Source of the DNA: Nematostella vectensis
Lineage: Eukaryota > Cnidaria > Anthozoa > Actiniaria > Edwardsiidae
Assembly (NCBI RefSeq): GCF_932526225.1
Contig: NC_064035.1
Span: 1,983,501-2,047,500 of the forward strand
Reading direction: 5' to 3'
Length of the DNA: 64,000 nucleotides
Shown here: piece after piece, positions 24,501 to 33,645 of the stretch
How the letters are laid out: each line of letters opens with the position of its first letter
Position numbering within the stretch: the first letter of the stretch is position 1
The notes under the pieces: model-generated
Database searches by the model: none
What the model saw: only the letters and a program-made list of their open reading frames with translations
Told to the model about the DNA's origin: nothing
Position numbers and translations under genes: made by a program

Positions 24501-27500
24501 GGGTCCACCATCACTCAGAGATAGTTAACATAGATACACTATAGACTTAGACATAGATACACTATAGACTTAGACATAGATACACTATAGACTTAGACAT
24601 AGATACACTATAGACTTAGACATAGATACACTATAGACTTAGACATAGATGCACTATACACTTAGACATAGATACACTATAGACTTAGACATAGATACAC
24701 TATAGACTTAGACATAGATACACTATAGACTTAGACATAGATACACTATAGACTTAGACATAGATACACTATAGACTTAGACATAGATACACTATAGACT
24801 TTGACATAGATACACTATACACTTAGACATAGATACACTATAGACTTAGACATAGATACACTATAGACTTAGACATAGATACACTATACACTTAGACATA
24901 GATACACTATAGACTTAGACATAGATACACTATAGACTTAGACATTGATACACTATACACTTAGACATAGATACACTATAGACTTAGACATAGATACACT
25001 ATACACTTAGACATAGATACGCTATAGACTTAGACATGGATACACTATAGACTTAGACATAGATACACTATAGACTTAGACATGGATACTCTATAGACTT
25101 AGACATAGATACACTATAGACTTAGACATAGATACACTATACACTTAGACATAGATACACTATAGACTTACGCGAACGCCCTGGATACAGATGCTTTGTA
25201 GCACGTGGACCAGCTTCACACCTAGAAACCTCTTGCACGTGCGCACCATAGCTGGCATACCAAGAAACCTCTTGCAGTGACCCGCAACAGCTAGATACCC
25301 AAGCAGAGATTCTCCAACAGCCACTCGCCCCAGGGCCACGCGTGCACGGGAGTCACGTGGTGTAGGCTCACGCATAAGTATATCCGGTCTGTGATTCACA
25401 CGTCGCTCAGACCTTATAAGGGCTTCTTGACCTTGTACACGTGTCGTGATTGGCCACTCAAGGTTGAGGCTGGGTTTCCTGACGTCACGTCTGCCGCGGC
25501 AGGGCAGGGCGCACTGGGCGGACTCACAGCTCATGTCATCCCTGCTGACCTTGCGTAGTGCGCATGTGCAGTAAGGTATGGGGGCCGGATGGTCAGCGGA
25601 AGAAGACTCATCCGGGGTATACGCAAAGAGACTGTCACGTGGTGCGACTCTATCATATCACAAGAAAAAGGCATTTAATGTTTTTTTATAACGATGACAC
25701 TCTGTTCCTATTTTTTTAAATCTGTTTATAACATTCTGGAATAATAAAGTAATTAACTCCCTTCTTCTTGGGATGAAGCTCTTGTCGTCAAATGGTTGGG
25801 TTGCCTGTGGTTGTATGACGTTCCAGTTCTCACCTCCAAAACAAACTGTTGTTTTTCAGGGAGTTTGAGGAATCCAGGTCTCCTGACGTCATTGTGCATA
25901 AACCAATCACGTGACCGTAATCTTGGCCTGGGGATTGGATGTACGTGTTGATGCCCCACTCGTGAGCGTCCACACGGACACTTGCTCCGGACGGAAAATA
26001 CACCTGTCCAAAAATATGCTTCATAGCTAAGTTTCATAGAAAATTAACGAAAAGTGAAACAGAAAGTGAAAAGTTCCCAAGCATGCATAATAATAGACCC
26101 TGGGCAAATCCCAGTGCAAGCACATCGGCCCGCCCCGCTTTGGCACACCATGGTATACAAACGGCAGGGTCCAGGTTTGCTGGACCAAACGCTGGCTATT
26201 TTAGCCAGCAATGCACGGGGCTTAGCACGGGGCTTAATGAAACCAGTTTATAATTTATTTCTTGTTGATCCCCAGCCCTTGCCTTCATCTTCCCTATAAC
26301 TCACTGTAAATCGCTTTCCGTGACTAGCTTCCGCGATCTCGATTCCTTTGGTTAAAGGCAGCATAGACCTGATAGCGATCTGAAGGCTGGTCTTTGTAAC
26401 CTCTCCCTGACACATATCCATTACTATGACGTCATCAAGCTCCCGGATGGCGACAGCGCAAGCGCAGAATGAACTATTTCCCTCCGCGCATGACCACGTT
26501 TCAGCTTGAACCTGAATGGTCAAAACAAGAAAAATACTAAAATAATCTTAAATAATCACTGTTGAACTTTTTATAAATCCCTTGGTTATATTTGGCATAC
26601 CTCGAATCTGCGTTTTGGGGATTTGTACATCAGAAAAATTCCCTGAGATGCAAAGTGTAAAAACCTGAGGAAAAAAAAACGATATCTTTTCAACCCTTCT
26701 ATCCTCCAAATTGGTTTAGTCATGTAGAGCTGTCCCTGAATTAGCCAATAAGCAGCCCATTCTTAGAGGACTGCGCCGAGAGGGCCGTCAAATACTATCC
26801 TTATCCCATATGATGCCTATTACTGCGTACCACTTCCCAGCAATTCTCAATTTCCCAAGAGTGGACAGAACCATGAACAAATCTGAATATACTGTGCTGT
26901 ACATGTTACTAAGTGATCATTTAGCTATTAAGAATTCAACACAATGAGAAACTTATCATAGCTTGGCAAGTTATCAGGCAAATAAAAAACTTGTTTAACT
27001 TAACATGGCTTTGGTGTGAATGCAGCATTAGAAACGCGCCTGATAAGAAAAATGAATCATTTATCGTCGTATAAAAGTTTACTCACTTGTCAGAAAGCGT
27101 GTGGATGTGCGAATCAGCAAATAACTGGCATCGTATAGTAGTAGTAGCAGTGGGCTTGTCTTTTACCAGAACCTGACAGACAATATGCATTTTTATGGAC
27201 GCTTTTCGATGAGTAAAAAAAATTAGATACTCACGAATACATCTGGAGGGTCATGAGAAAGCCACAGGGGAGAACTGGTCTTTACTTCGCCGGTAATGAC
27301 ACGGCTTGACCGGTCGCCATCGGCAATAAAATCTGATATTGCCTTGATCTTGAGCACGTGATGACCACAGCCCATGTTATTGCATGGTTCAGGGGTGAAT
27401 ATCACACGGCATGCTGAAAGGGCGATGTCGGTAGTGGAGCTGATGGGATCCCTTTGGTCTGGAACTAAATGCAACTTACTATTTCTCACTGCAACCCAGT

Positions 27501-30500
27501 AGTGTAAGAATGTCAATCAAACACTCCCTTGATATTACGAGGTTTCGGTAAAAAGGGATAAGATTTTTTTTGCTTGAATTTCCTCTGAAAACCAGTTTCT
27601 TGTAAAATAGAACATAGCTACTTTAATTAGATATATCCGAGATTATAGCTTGATATACGTTTTGTTGCAAGAGGTGACAGATTGTACCTACTGGCAGGGT
27701 GAACAGAGACACCCATATCGTACAGTTTGGCTGAGCGACGGGGCAAATAAGCGGGACTGTTAGTGTAAATGTGACGTCATGTTCCCTTTGATCCTCAGAA
27801 ACCACCAGGTACAGCGGCTCAACCTGATCATAAGAACAATACGGCAACAAATGTGAAACCAGTGCCACCATCACGCATCGATCAAACCGATCGATCTTAG
27901 TCATACATCTCAGTCAAACCTCAATCACATATCAGTCGTACCAGTTGTCACCTATCTTCCATAACCAAATCACTTATCGCCCATACCTCGGTCCCACGTC
28001 GTCCATACTTCGGTCCCACATCGTCCATACCTCGGTCCCACATCGTCCATACCTCGGTCCCACATCGTCCATACCTCGGTCCTACGTCGTCCATACCTCG
28101 GTCCCACGCAGTCCATACTTCGGTCCCACATCGTTCATACCTCGGTTCCACATCGTTCATTCCTCGGCCTCACATCGGTCAAACCTCGGTCCCACATCGT
28201 CCATACCCTGGTCCCACATCGTCCATACCTTGGTCCCACATCGTCCATACCTAGGTCCCACGTCGTCCATACCTCGGTTCCAAATCGTCCACTCCTCGGT
28301 CATACCTTGGTCACATATCGTCTATGCCACAGTCAAACTTCGTCCATATCTCGGGCACACATTGGGCATACATTGGTCAGACAACGGGCGCATCTTAGTC
28401 ACACATGTATCATACCTTAAACAGATATCACCCACAACACCTCATCCCACATGGGTCACGCCTCGATCCCACACATGAGTCAAACGCCGGTCATAACTCA
28501 GTAACACGCTAGTCACACTTTCTGACTTTTGAGACACCTTGGGTGATTAGTTAGTCATAAATGTGACATGCCACCATTTTTTTCTAAAATAAGACATTAA
28601 CTTCTAGCTTGACAAGTTTCCGATTTAATATAAATTGTTGAGCTGTGACAATTCTGGGCAATGTCTTAAGCTTCATAAATTCCCGACATTACCTTAATGC
28701 CGATGTAGAAAAGGTCGCTTTTTATTGCGGGACTGATGAGATCTGGTGTGTCCACGAAGTAGGATTTAACTTCACATTGGACCTAGGAAATGGCCACTTT
28801 TATATGTTAATTTCTGTAATCACATCTGTTCTCCCTTTTCCCGGTATAGATAAATACGTCCACCTCTCGTCGATAATACCACCTCCCCTCGGCGATACAA
28901 CCCCTATTCGTAGAGGGACATGCCACCTCTCGGAATTACAACCCCTATCCTTAAAGGGCCAAGTCCATTCTATCTCTTCCCTAAGAGAATCATTTCGATA
29001 CTACCCCTCCCCTCAGAGGAGCATGTCGATACTACCCCTCCCCTCAGAGGAGCATGTCGATACTACCTCTCTCCTCAGAGAAGCATGTCGATACTACCCC
29101 TCCCATCAGAGAAGCATTTGATACTACCCTTCCCCTTCAGAGGAGGATGTCGATACTACCCCTCCCCTCAGAGGAGCATGTCGATACTACCACTCCCCTC
29201 AGAGGAGCGTGTCGATACTACCCCTCCCCTCAGAGAAGCATGTGATACTACCCCTCCCCTTCAGAGGAGGATGTCGATACTACCCCCTCCCTAAAGGACA
29301 AGGAAGATACCAATACTACCCCTCCACTGAGAGGTGCGTGTCGATACTACCCCTCCCCTCAGAGGCGCGTGTCGATACTACCCCTCCCCTCAGAGGTGCG
29401 TGTCGATACTACCCCTTCCCTCAGAGGAGCATGTCGATACTACCCCTCCCCTCAGAGGAGCATGTCGATACTACCCCTCCCCTCAGAGAAGCATGTCGAT
29501 ACTACCCCTCCCCTCAGGGGCGCGTGTCGATACTACCCCTCCCCTCAGAGAAGCATATCGATACTACCCCTCCCCTCAGAGGAGCGTGTCGAGACTACCC
29601 CTCCCCTCAGAGAAGCATGTCGATACTACCCCTCCCCTCAGAGGCGCGTGTCGATACTACCCCTCCCCTCAGAGAAGCATGTCGATACTACCCCTCCCCT
29701 CAGAGGTGCGTGTCGATACTACCCCTCCCCTCAGAGGAGCATGCCGATACTACCCCTCCCCTCAGAGGAGCATGTCGAGACTGCCCCTCACCCCAACAGA
29801 AGCAAGTCGATACTGTTCATTCGTAACTTACTCTCAATGTTACTTCTTTACCAAGACAAGAGAATTGTCATATTTACGTACCGTATCACCTATTTCAAAG
29901 TCCGCCGAGTCGTAATCGATGATAGCGTTCTTCTTATTGGTCGACGTGGATTGTAAAACTAGCTGCACTCGACCAGACTCTCGACCAATAGCACGCATGC
30001 TCTTATACCACGTGACCATGAAAGAGACGCGAAAATGGCCGACCTCGCCGACGTCATATGAACACTTGAGTAAGATGGACGAGCTGGCCCGCGGTGCGTC
30101 GGGGTGAAGGGCGGGGCTGACACGGGGGGTGCTTGTCAGTCTAGGGTACGGCCCGCGCACTGAAACACAAGACTTCAGATGATATGGTTTTTGTAATAGG
30201 AAGGATAGTGTTGGATGCGTGATTAGAAAACTTATTAGTGCAAGACGCAATAACTGCATTTGCCCACTATAGAGAACTACAGGGGAAAAAACATATATAA
30301 CGTCTTTGAGCTGTCATCGATTTTGCTTATAAGTCAGAGAGGATTAATCAAGCTTAACCAAGTTCTCTCGGCTTTTTATCTGTTTACCTTTGCATTTAGG
30401 AGCAAAGCCAATCTTCCCAGGTCCGCACGGAATTCGTAGCCCTGCAAATTGAATAGTACACATTATTTCAATTTTCAATACAGGGTGTTGATCATTTTAC

Positions 30501-31407
30501 CAAACCAGCCATTCTCCCTTACATCTTTGCGTGCGTATTTGTTTCGGAAATTTAGCTTATCTGCAAATTTAGCTTATTTGCGCCTTATAAAGGTCAGTTC
30601 CTTTCCATCTCACCTCTCCCACACGTCCTAAAGGCACGCATATCGTTACAGATTATTGGGTGTCCTGTGGTACCTTAGTCTCCTTCGCAGCCCCCAGCGG
30701 TCGGAGTCACAAAGCGCTCCCCGCCCGTGGGAGCGGAGGAGACTAGTGGTACCTCGAAAATAAAGGACTAGGATTAGACTTTTCGCAGATTTCGCACCGC
30801 CGTATTAAAAAGCTCCTCGAATGAATAAAATCTGGATTGTTAATTCTAGATCAAGGGATCATGGGAGTGGATGACGTTATTCTATTAGTCTTAAAAATTT
30901 TAGTGTTGAAAATTTTGATCGAAAGTCGCATACCCTCTCAGAGTTATAATTGCCCTAGCAACGTGCTGAAAGAGACACGTGCATGGTCCTTTAATCACTC
31001 CCAGAACATACCTGAGGCACAATAGCCGACGTGGCATTCTTCTGTCGCTCGCAGGTAATAGACAAGAAAGTCAGCGCAGTTGCTCACATTCACCGCTATC
31101 TCCCACAAACAGCATACACGATCTTGCCTAGCGGTTTTCCACGCCACACACAGAGACCCCTGGCTGTCTTCGCCAAACTGTGGGATGATAGCTTCCGGCT
31201 TCAACCATATTTGGAAACGGGTCCCACAAGAATTGACCGCTGGACAGTAGGTGGGTATCTGCGCCGGAAGTCCGTTCAGCTTAAATCTGTACCAGCCCTC
31301 CCGGAGCTGACTGTCGCAGATTGGAGCAGGCGGGTGGGGGGGACTTCTGATGCTTCTCAGGGGTTCGTCCAAAACTCTGTGTCCACTCGGCAGGCATTGA
31401 GGCTTTT
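17191..31407 (-). CDS. VWDE: VWDE-like secreted multidomain protein (whole gene span, 5' exon missing)
   Basis: Minus-strand gene matching von Willebrand factor D and EGF domain protein in domain order. Exons in coding order: 31012-31407, 30388-30441, 29882-30159, 28693-28782, 27688-27823, 27235-27464, 27087-27172, 26601-26664, 26305-26511, 25834-26003, 25172-25649, 24187-24391, 23903-24072, 22724-22960, 19890-22358 (continuing on the other strand in 18582-19656), 18213-18581, 17533-17823 and 17191-17289. Splice sites are GT-AG and phases agree at every junction outside the inversion. A D8C-like cysteine module comes first, then a VWD region, then EGF repeats. The signal-peptide exon was not found; the first exon seen needs a phase-1 donor upstream of 31407. 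The product should be extracellular. As assembled, the inversion truncates it after about 13 EGF domains. Confidence 0.85.
17279..17401 (-). repeat. 40-bp x3 tandem copies of a VWDE splice acceptor
   Basis: TTTGCAAATGGCTAAAACAA plus CCAAGCGAGCTAGGTTCAC recurs three times with small changes. On the minus strand each unit is a polypyrimidine tract, TTTTAG and the first ten bases of the exon (CCATTTGCAA or CCATATGCAA). Only the lowest copy, with acceptor at 17290-17291, leads into the complete EGF exon 17191-17289. The other two are decoy acceptors 40 and 80 nt upstream. Confidence 0.9.
18582..19656 (+). CDS. VWDE: Inverted part of the large VWDE EGF exon
   Basis: An open plus-strand frame codes for one partial and nine complete EGF domains, the last being a calcium-binding type (DIDEC...NVLGGFRC) that ends NGTHCS before donor GTAAGT at 19657. 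Nothing precedes it on the plus strand: no acceptor, no signal peptide, only the minus-strand EGF exon. Its start DGPDFICTC completes the EGF domain left unfinished at the 19890 end of the minus-strand exon ([12 protein letters not shown]). So this is the continuation of that exon, inverted. Two adjacent EGF domains (about 18981-19091 and 19092-19202) are 111-bp near-identical duplicates. Confidence 0.8.
18582..19889. other. 1,308-bp inversion inside the VWDE-like gene
   Basis: Both edges cut EGF coding frames in mid-domain. At the right edge minus-strand TCTTCAATT (to 19890) should continue into GATGGCCCAGAC (18582 onward), restoring [12 protein letters not shown]. At the left edge plus-strand GTGCACC (to 19889) would join the frame HPCPYGMTC; that junction needs a one- or two-base difference to keep frame, so the break is not perfectly clean. 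The segment carries an exon end, an intron (19657 to about 19873) and a few bases of the next exon. It may be a real inversion, an allele or an assembly error. Confidence 0.75.
19890..22358 (-). CDS. VWDE: VWDE-like large exon: cysteine linker plus about 13 EGF domains and an N-glycan-rich insert
   Basis: This 2.47-kb exon starts in phase 0 after TTATCATTTCAG with [15 protein letters not shown]...CLQC, the cysteine linker seen before the EGF block of VWDE proteins. About five EGF domains follow. Next comes a ~240-residue non-EGF insert with more than ten N-x-S/T sites and many paired cysteines. Then come eight more EGF domains with the spacing CxxxPCxHGxCxxxxxxFxCxCxxGYxGxxC. The frame runs to a chance stop just beyond 19890 because of the inversion. 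I do not recognise the insert. Confidence 0.85.
22724..24391 (-). CDS. VWDE: VWDE-like exons between the VWD and EGF regions
   Basis: Three exons: 24187-24391, 23903-24072 and 22724-22960. The first ends in a compact EGF ([18 protein letters not shown]). The second carries [13 protein letters not shown]...[14 protein letters not shown] and the third [33 protein letters not shown]; both resemble the IPT/TIG-like segment of VWDE, as I recall that family. Phases are 0/1, 2/0 and 0/0 and link correctly to the neighbours. The intron at 22961-23902 holds a repeat with strong hairpins. Confidence 0.8.
23221..23349. repeat. Two strong hairpins in a VWDE intron
   Basis: 23221-23246 is CCCCTCGC, a ten-base loop, then GCGAGGGG. 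23269-23349 is an inverted repeat with about 34-bp arms: GTCCAGACCTGGGA... at the left is answered by ...TCCCAGGTCTGGAC, and TTTGCGCTCGACATT by AATGTCGAGCGCAAA, around a loop of 13 bases. Just upstream (23170-23222) GTTGTGRACGCT..GGAGAAATC occurs twice. It is probably a small foldback transposon fragment. Confidence 0.75.
24526..25171. repeat. 23-bp minisatellite (about 28 copies) abutting a VWDE splice donor
   Basis: The unit is ACATAGATACACTATAGACTTAG with occasional variants (ATACAC, CATGGATA). On the minus (sense) strand the exon ends GGCGTTCGC and the donor GTAAGTCTATAG begins the array at intron base 3, so the first repeat unit overlaps the authentic 5' splice site. Later units read CTAAGTCT where the donor reads GTAAGTCT, so they lack the GT. 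Confidence 0.95.
25172..27172 (-). CDS. VWDE: VWDE-like VWD-domain exons
   Basis: Five exons: 27087-27172, 26601-26664, 26305-26511, 25834-26003 and 25172-25649. Joined, they read a von Willebrand D domain: [62 protein letters not shown] and [11 protein letters not shown], followed by [20 protein letters not shown]. The usual GDPH opening is replaced by ADSH and the usual GLCG by GLCT. A long basic cysteine-containing tail in 25172-25649 ([10 protein letters not shown]) precedes the first EGF. All phases agree (0, 2/1, 0, 2/1, 0). Confidence 0.85.
27235..31407 (-). CDS. VWDE: VWDE-like N-terminal D8C-like and beta-sandwich exons
   Basis: Six exons: 31012-31407, 30388-30441, 29882-30159, 28693-28782, 27688-27823 and 27235-27464. 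The first codes for [11 protein letters not shown]..., [16 protein letters not shown] and [21 protein letters not shown], the D8C module found in VWDE, uromodulin and GP2. The others give [12 protein letters not shown], a stretch with [24 protein letters not shown], then [19 protein letters not shown], matching the region before VWD in VWDE. The exon at 31012 lacks a start codon; the signal exon is missing. Two introns here carry minisatellites (27940-28520, 28862-29815). Confidence 0.85.
27940..28520. repeat. 22-bp degenerate minisatellite in a VWDE intron
   Basis: About 25 imperfect copies of CCTCGGTCCCACATCGTCCA plus TA. The period is 22 bp in the well-kept centre (27990-28270) and degrades towards both ends. 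It starts roughly 115 bp after the 3' boundary of the exon ending at 27823. The 177-codon ORF through it is a repeat translation. Confidence 0.9.
28862..29815. repeat. 31-bp minisatellite in a VWDE intron
   Basis: About 28 copies of CCCCTCCCCTCAGAGGAGCA plus TGTCGATACTA. Regular from about 28985; degenerate copies from 28862. It ends 66 bp from the donor at 29881 (minus-strand intron following exon 29882-30159). Three overlapping long ORFs in all frames merely translate it. Each unit has the small palindrome CCTCAGAGG. Confidence 0.95.
30669..30754. mobile_element. Small foldback element
   Basis: GGTACCTTAGTCTCCTTCGC at the left is answered by GCGGAGGAGACTAGTGGTAC at the right, giving about 18-bp arms around a GC-rich centre. 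Length is about 86 bp. It lies in the VWDE intron between exons 31012-31407 and 30388-30441. The type is a MITE-like hairpin; no coding capacity. Confidence 0.6.
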
Positions 31408-32144
31408 CTAAAGACAATTATCTTACTTTTTTATCACTTCCAGTTGAGGGTCAAAGCAACTTTTATTACTAAGTATTTTGTTCATACATGTAGAACCTGG
31501 CTTTCTAATTTGGGGACTAATTCCTTGTCTTCTAGGGCAGGAACGTTAAGGCCCTACTCTCAACGCACTTCATTTACCCGTATAGGGGAATTTCTGGGAT
31601 TGCTGGCCCATGGTACCATTTTCAGTAACAGAGCTTACACATTTATGCAAGACAGCTTGGGGCATCCTGCAGCTATATTGATAAGTTATTTCAGTGCTTT
31701 TTTCTCTAGCTGGATGGTCTTAAGTTATGGGGGACTTGCGCTAAGAGATCACGTGACCTTTCTGAGTGGCAAATTCAAACAAAAACAATCACAGAAATGA
31801 CCTTCGCCCGTCACACCAGATAAAGATGAAAAAAATATTTTAATGAAACTAAACCCTTTCTGAAATAAAAATCTGTCTTTTTTGCAAGCGCTAAATAAGT
31901 TGCTTTTTGTTGCTGTTATTTTGCCGCTAAAAGCCTGAGCGCGCTAGTTTGCCGTTTGCCACCCAAACAGTCACGTGATCTCTTAGCGCAAGTCCCCTAT
32001 TGCCGAGGGAGGCCAAAAGTCTGTCCCGTCGGAGTCGGTTAACCCCTCTAAATAAGCGAAAGACTTTCTGACGCTTATTGTTATGTGCCCTAACGTCCAA
32101 AGGGGTCCAAGGGCGTGGATCCAAGGGCGTGGTGGGGGTGAATG
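31408..32144. other. Gap between VWDE-like and protease homologue
   Basis: I looked here for the missing VWDE signal-peptide exon on the minus strand and for the last exon of the protease homologue, and found neither convincingly. Apart from the MITE at 31739-31997 the stretch is unremarkable. Plus-strand ORFs at 31031-31411 and 31444-31800 lack recognisable domains; the first is the shadow of the VWDE exon. Confidence 0.4.
31739..31997. mobile_element. ~260-bp MITE with ~28-bp inverted ends
   Basis: The left end GGGGACTTGCGCTAAGAGAT continues CACGTGAC; the right end is the same sequence inverted (GTCACGTGATCTCTTAGCGC then AAGTCCCC). Both inner arms then read GTGGCAAA-like. Flanks are TTAT and TATT, so the target duplication is unclear. 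A related arm (AAGTCACGTGACTTTTTGGA) occurs near 49837-49856. It lies between the VWDE-like gene and the protease homologue. Confidence 0.65.
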
Positions 32145-33059
32145 TCATAAGTGCCAAGAGAGGTACGTACACGAAAGAAGTTTATTTAACGTTACCTGAC
32201 CTTTTATGGCAATAAGTTTATTGAGCCACGCCAAGATACCATGAGTGATGCTGGTGTAAACAGCTTGCTTCATGTCCAGAGCGCAACTCCGGCCCCACGA
32301 AAACACACCGAGTAACATCAACATGTTGCTGTCATTAGCTACGAGGGGGCTTCCACCGTCTACACTGCATGCTAGGCCGTCAGAGCAGATCATGTTCGCA
32401 TAGACTTGACCCTTGTAACCTGCCGTACTGTTGCAGTCTTCGGTATGCGACAAAGACACTTTGTCTACATGTAAGATAGAGTAAGGCGTCGGACTGCCGG
32501 ACCTGTGGCCCCAACCTGTCACTGTCAATGTCGTGATTCTCGAGCTTATTAAATTGTCACGGGGCAGCCATAGTTTACGCGCCAACAAAACTCGCTCGCT
32601 TTCTATCGAAAGCATTGGACTGCGAGCCAAGAATATGGCGGCCAAATCACCGTCCAATGTTTTCCCATTAAAATGTGGATATGTAAGGACCTCGAGTACA
32701 GGGATAGTATCCTCGCCTGGAGTTGAGATGTCAACGTGGTGGTTACCGATACGAACTGTGAGCGCCAACTCGAAATTCGTGAAACCGTCATCCGTCTTGA
32801 CCCTAGATATAAAAGGACTTGAGGACTGCTTTAGGCAAGACGCGGCAGTAACGACCCAACGTGGACTCACAAGCGCTCCACTGCACTGGAGCTCAGGAAT
32901 ATACGCATGCCAAGGGAATGAAGCTCTCTCGGCTACTGTGCTCCTTCGACGGATAGATCGCTTTGCTGGCTGCCTTTTAACACTTCCGTGCACGTCTTGA
33001 CAAGATGACAAGAGAATGAAGAGAAGCAAAAACACCATCAGGACGCTAGAAATCTTCAT
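32145..33059 (-). CDS. Secreted trypsin-fold pseudoprotease
   Basis: A 304-residue frame starting at MKISSVLMVF gives a clear signal peptide (residues 1-25, ending DVHG). A basic pro-segment (RSIRRR) and a chymotrypsin-fold domain follow (about 50-283). Fold landmarks: GALVSPRWVVTAASC, DGDLAAIFLA, VTGWGH, MICSD, CSVDGGSPLV and GVFSWGRSC. Catalytic His of TAAHC is Ser74. The Asp is kept (D138). GDSGGP is VDGGSP, so catalytic Ser is Gly235. The activating IVGG is STVA. It should bind but not cleave. An upstream in-frame Met adds 96 residues, but the signal peptide favours 33059. The C-terminal end is uncertain: a donor-like CAG/GTAACG lies near residue 288. Confidence 0.8.
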   Translation of the reverse strand: MKISSVLMVFLLLFILLSSCQDVHGSVKRQPAKRSIRRRSTVAERASFPWHAYIPELQCSGALVSPRWVVTAASCLKQSSSPFISRVKTDDGFTNFELALTVRIGNHHVDISTPGEDTIPVLEVLTYPHFNGKTLDGDLAAIFLARSPMLSIESERVLLARKLWLPRDNLISSRITTLTVTGWGHRSGSPTPYSILHVDKVSLSHTEDCNSTAGYKGQVYANMICSDGLACSVDGGSPLVANDSNMLMLLGVFSWGRSCALDMKQAVYTSITHGILAWLNKLIAIKGQVTLNKLLSCTYLSWHL

Positions 33060-33432
33060 AACAAAGCTCGAAGGCGTGATTCGAGGGATAGTTGGCAAAG
33101 ACATCTGAACCCCGCGCGCTTCGCTCTTGACTTGATCCACTTTGAAAGGCTTTATCTCAGGGAGGCATCTATGCTTGCCGACGGAAATGAGTCTAATATC
33201 TAGTGGTAATAGCGCGCACGTCAGTAACAGACATAACAATGATGACTTTGTCACATTATAGTTTACAAACTCACAGTGTCTCCAGGGATCGAAATACAAG
33301 TACTTCTCCTGCCAATCTTTCGTCTTCTCACAAGGCAGCAACGACAATTTACTGCATGCTGCTAGAGAGTGAACAACTGCTAATTTGTTACAGATGTTAT
33401 TTATGTATATACGTATGTCGTTAGATCAAGAT

Positions 33433-33645
33433 TTGACAATATCGGGTGTCGTTATATCGAGTATCGTTATATCGAGTGTCGTTATATTGAGTATCGTTAT
33501 ATCGAGTGTCGTTATATCATGCATCGTGATATTGAGTGTCGTTATATCGAGTATCGTTTTATCGAGTGTCATAATATCGAGCATCGTTATATCTTGAGTA
33601 TCGTTATACTGAACAACGTTATATCGACTGCCGTAATATCGAGGT
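33433..33645. repeat. 15-bp minisatellite
   Basis: About 14 copies of RTCGTTATATCGAGT, with later units diverging (ATAATATCGAGC, ACTGAACAAC). It lies upstream of the protease homologue. ORFs on both strands across it are repeat translations with alternating Ile/Val. Confidence 0.9.

Noticed and set aside
28645..29956. Plus-strand ORFs of 120-205 codons
   Set aside because: They translate the 31-bp satellite; the only real exon here is 28693-28782 on the minus strand.
31031..31411. 126-codon plus-strand ORF
   Set aside because: It is the antisense shadow of the first VWDE-like exon, which has domain matches and splice sites.
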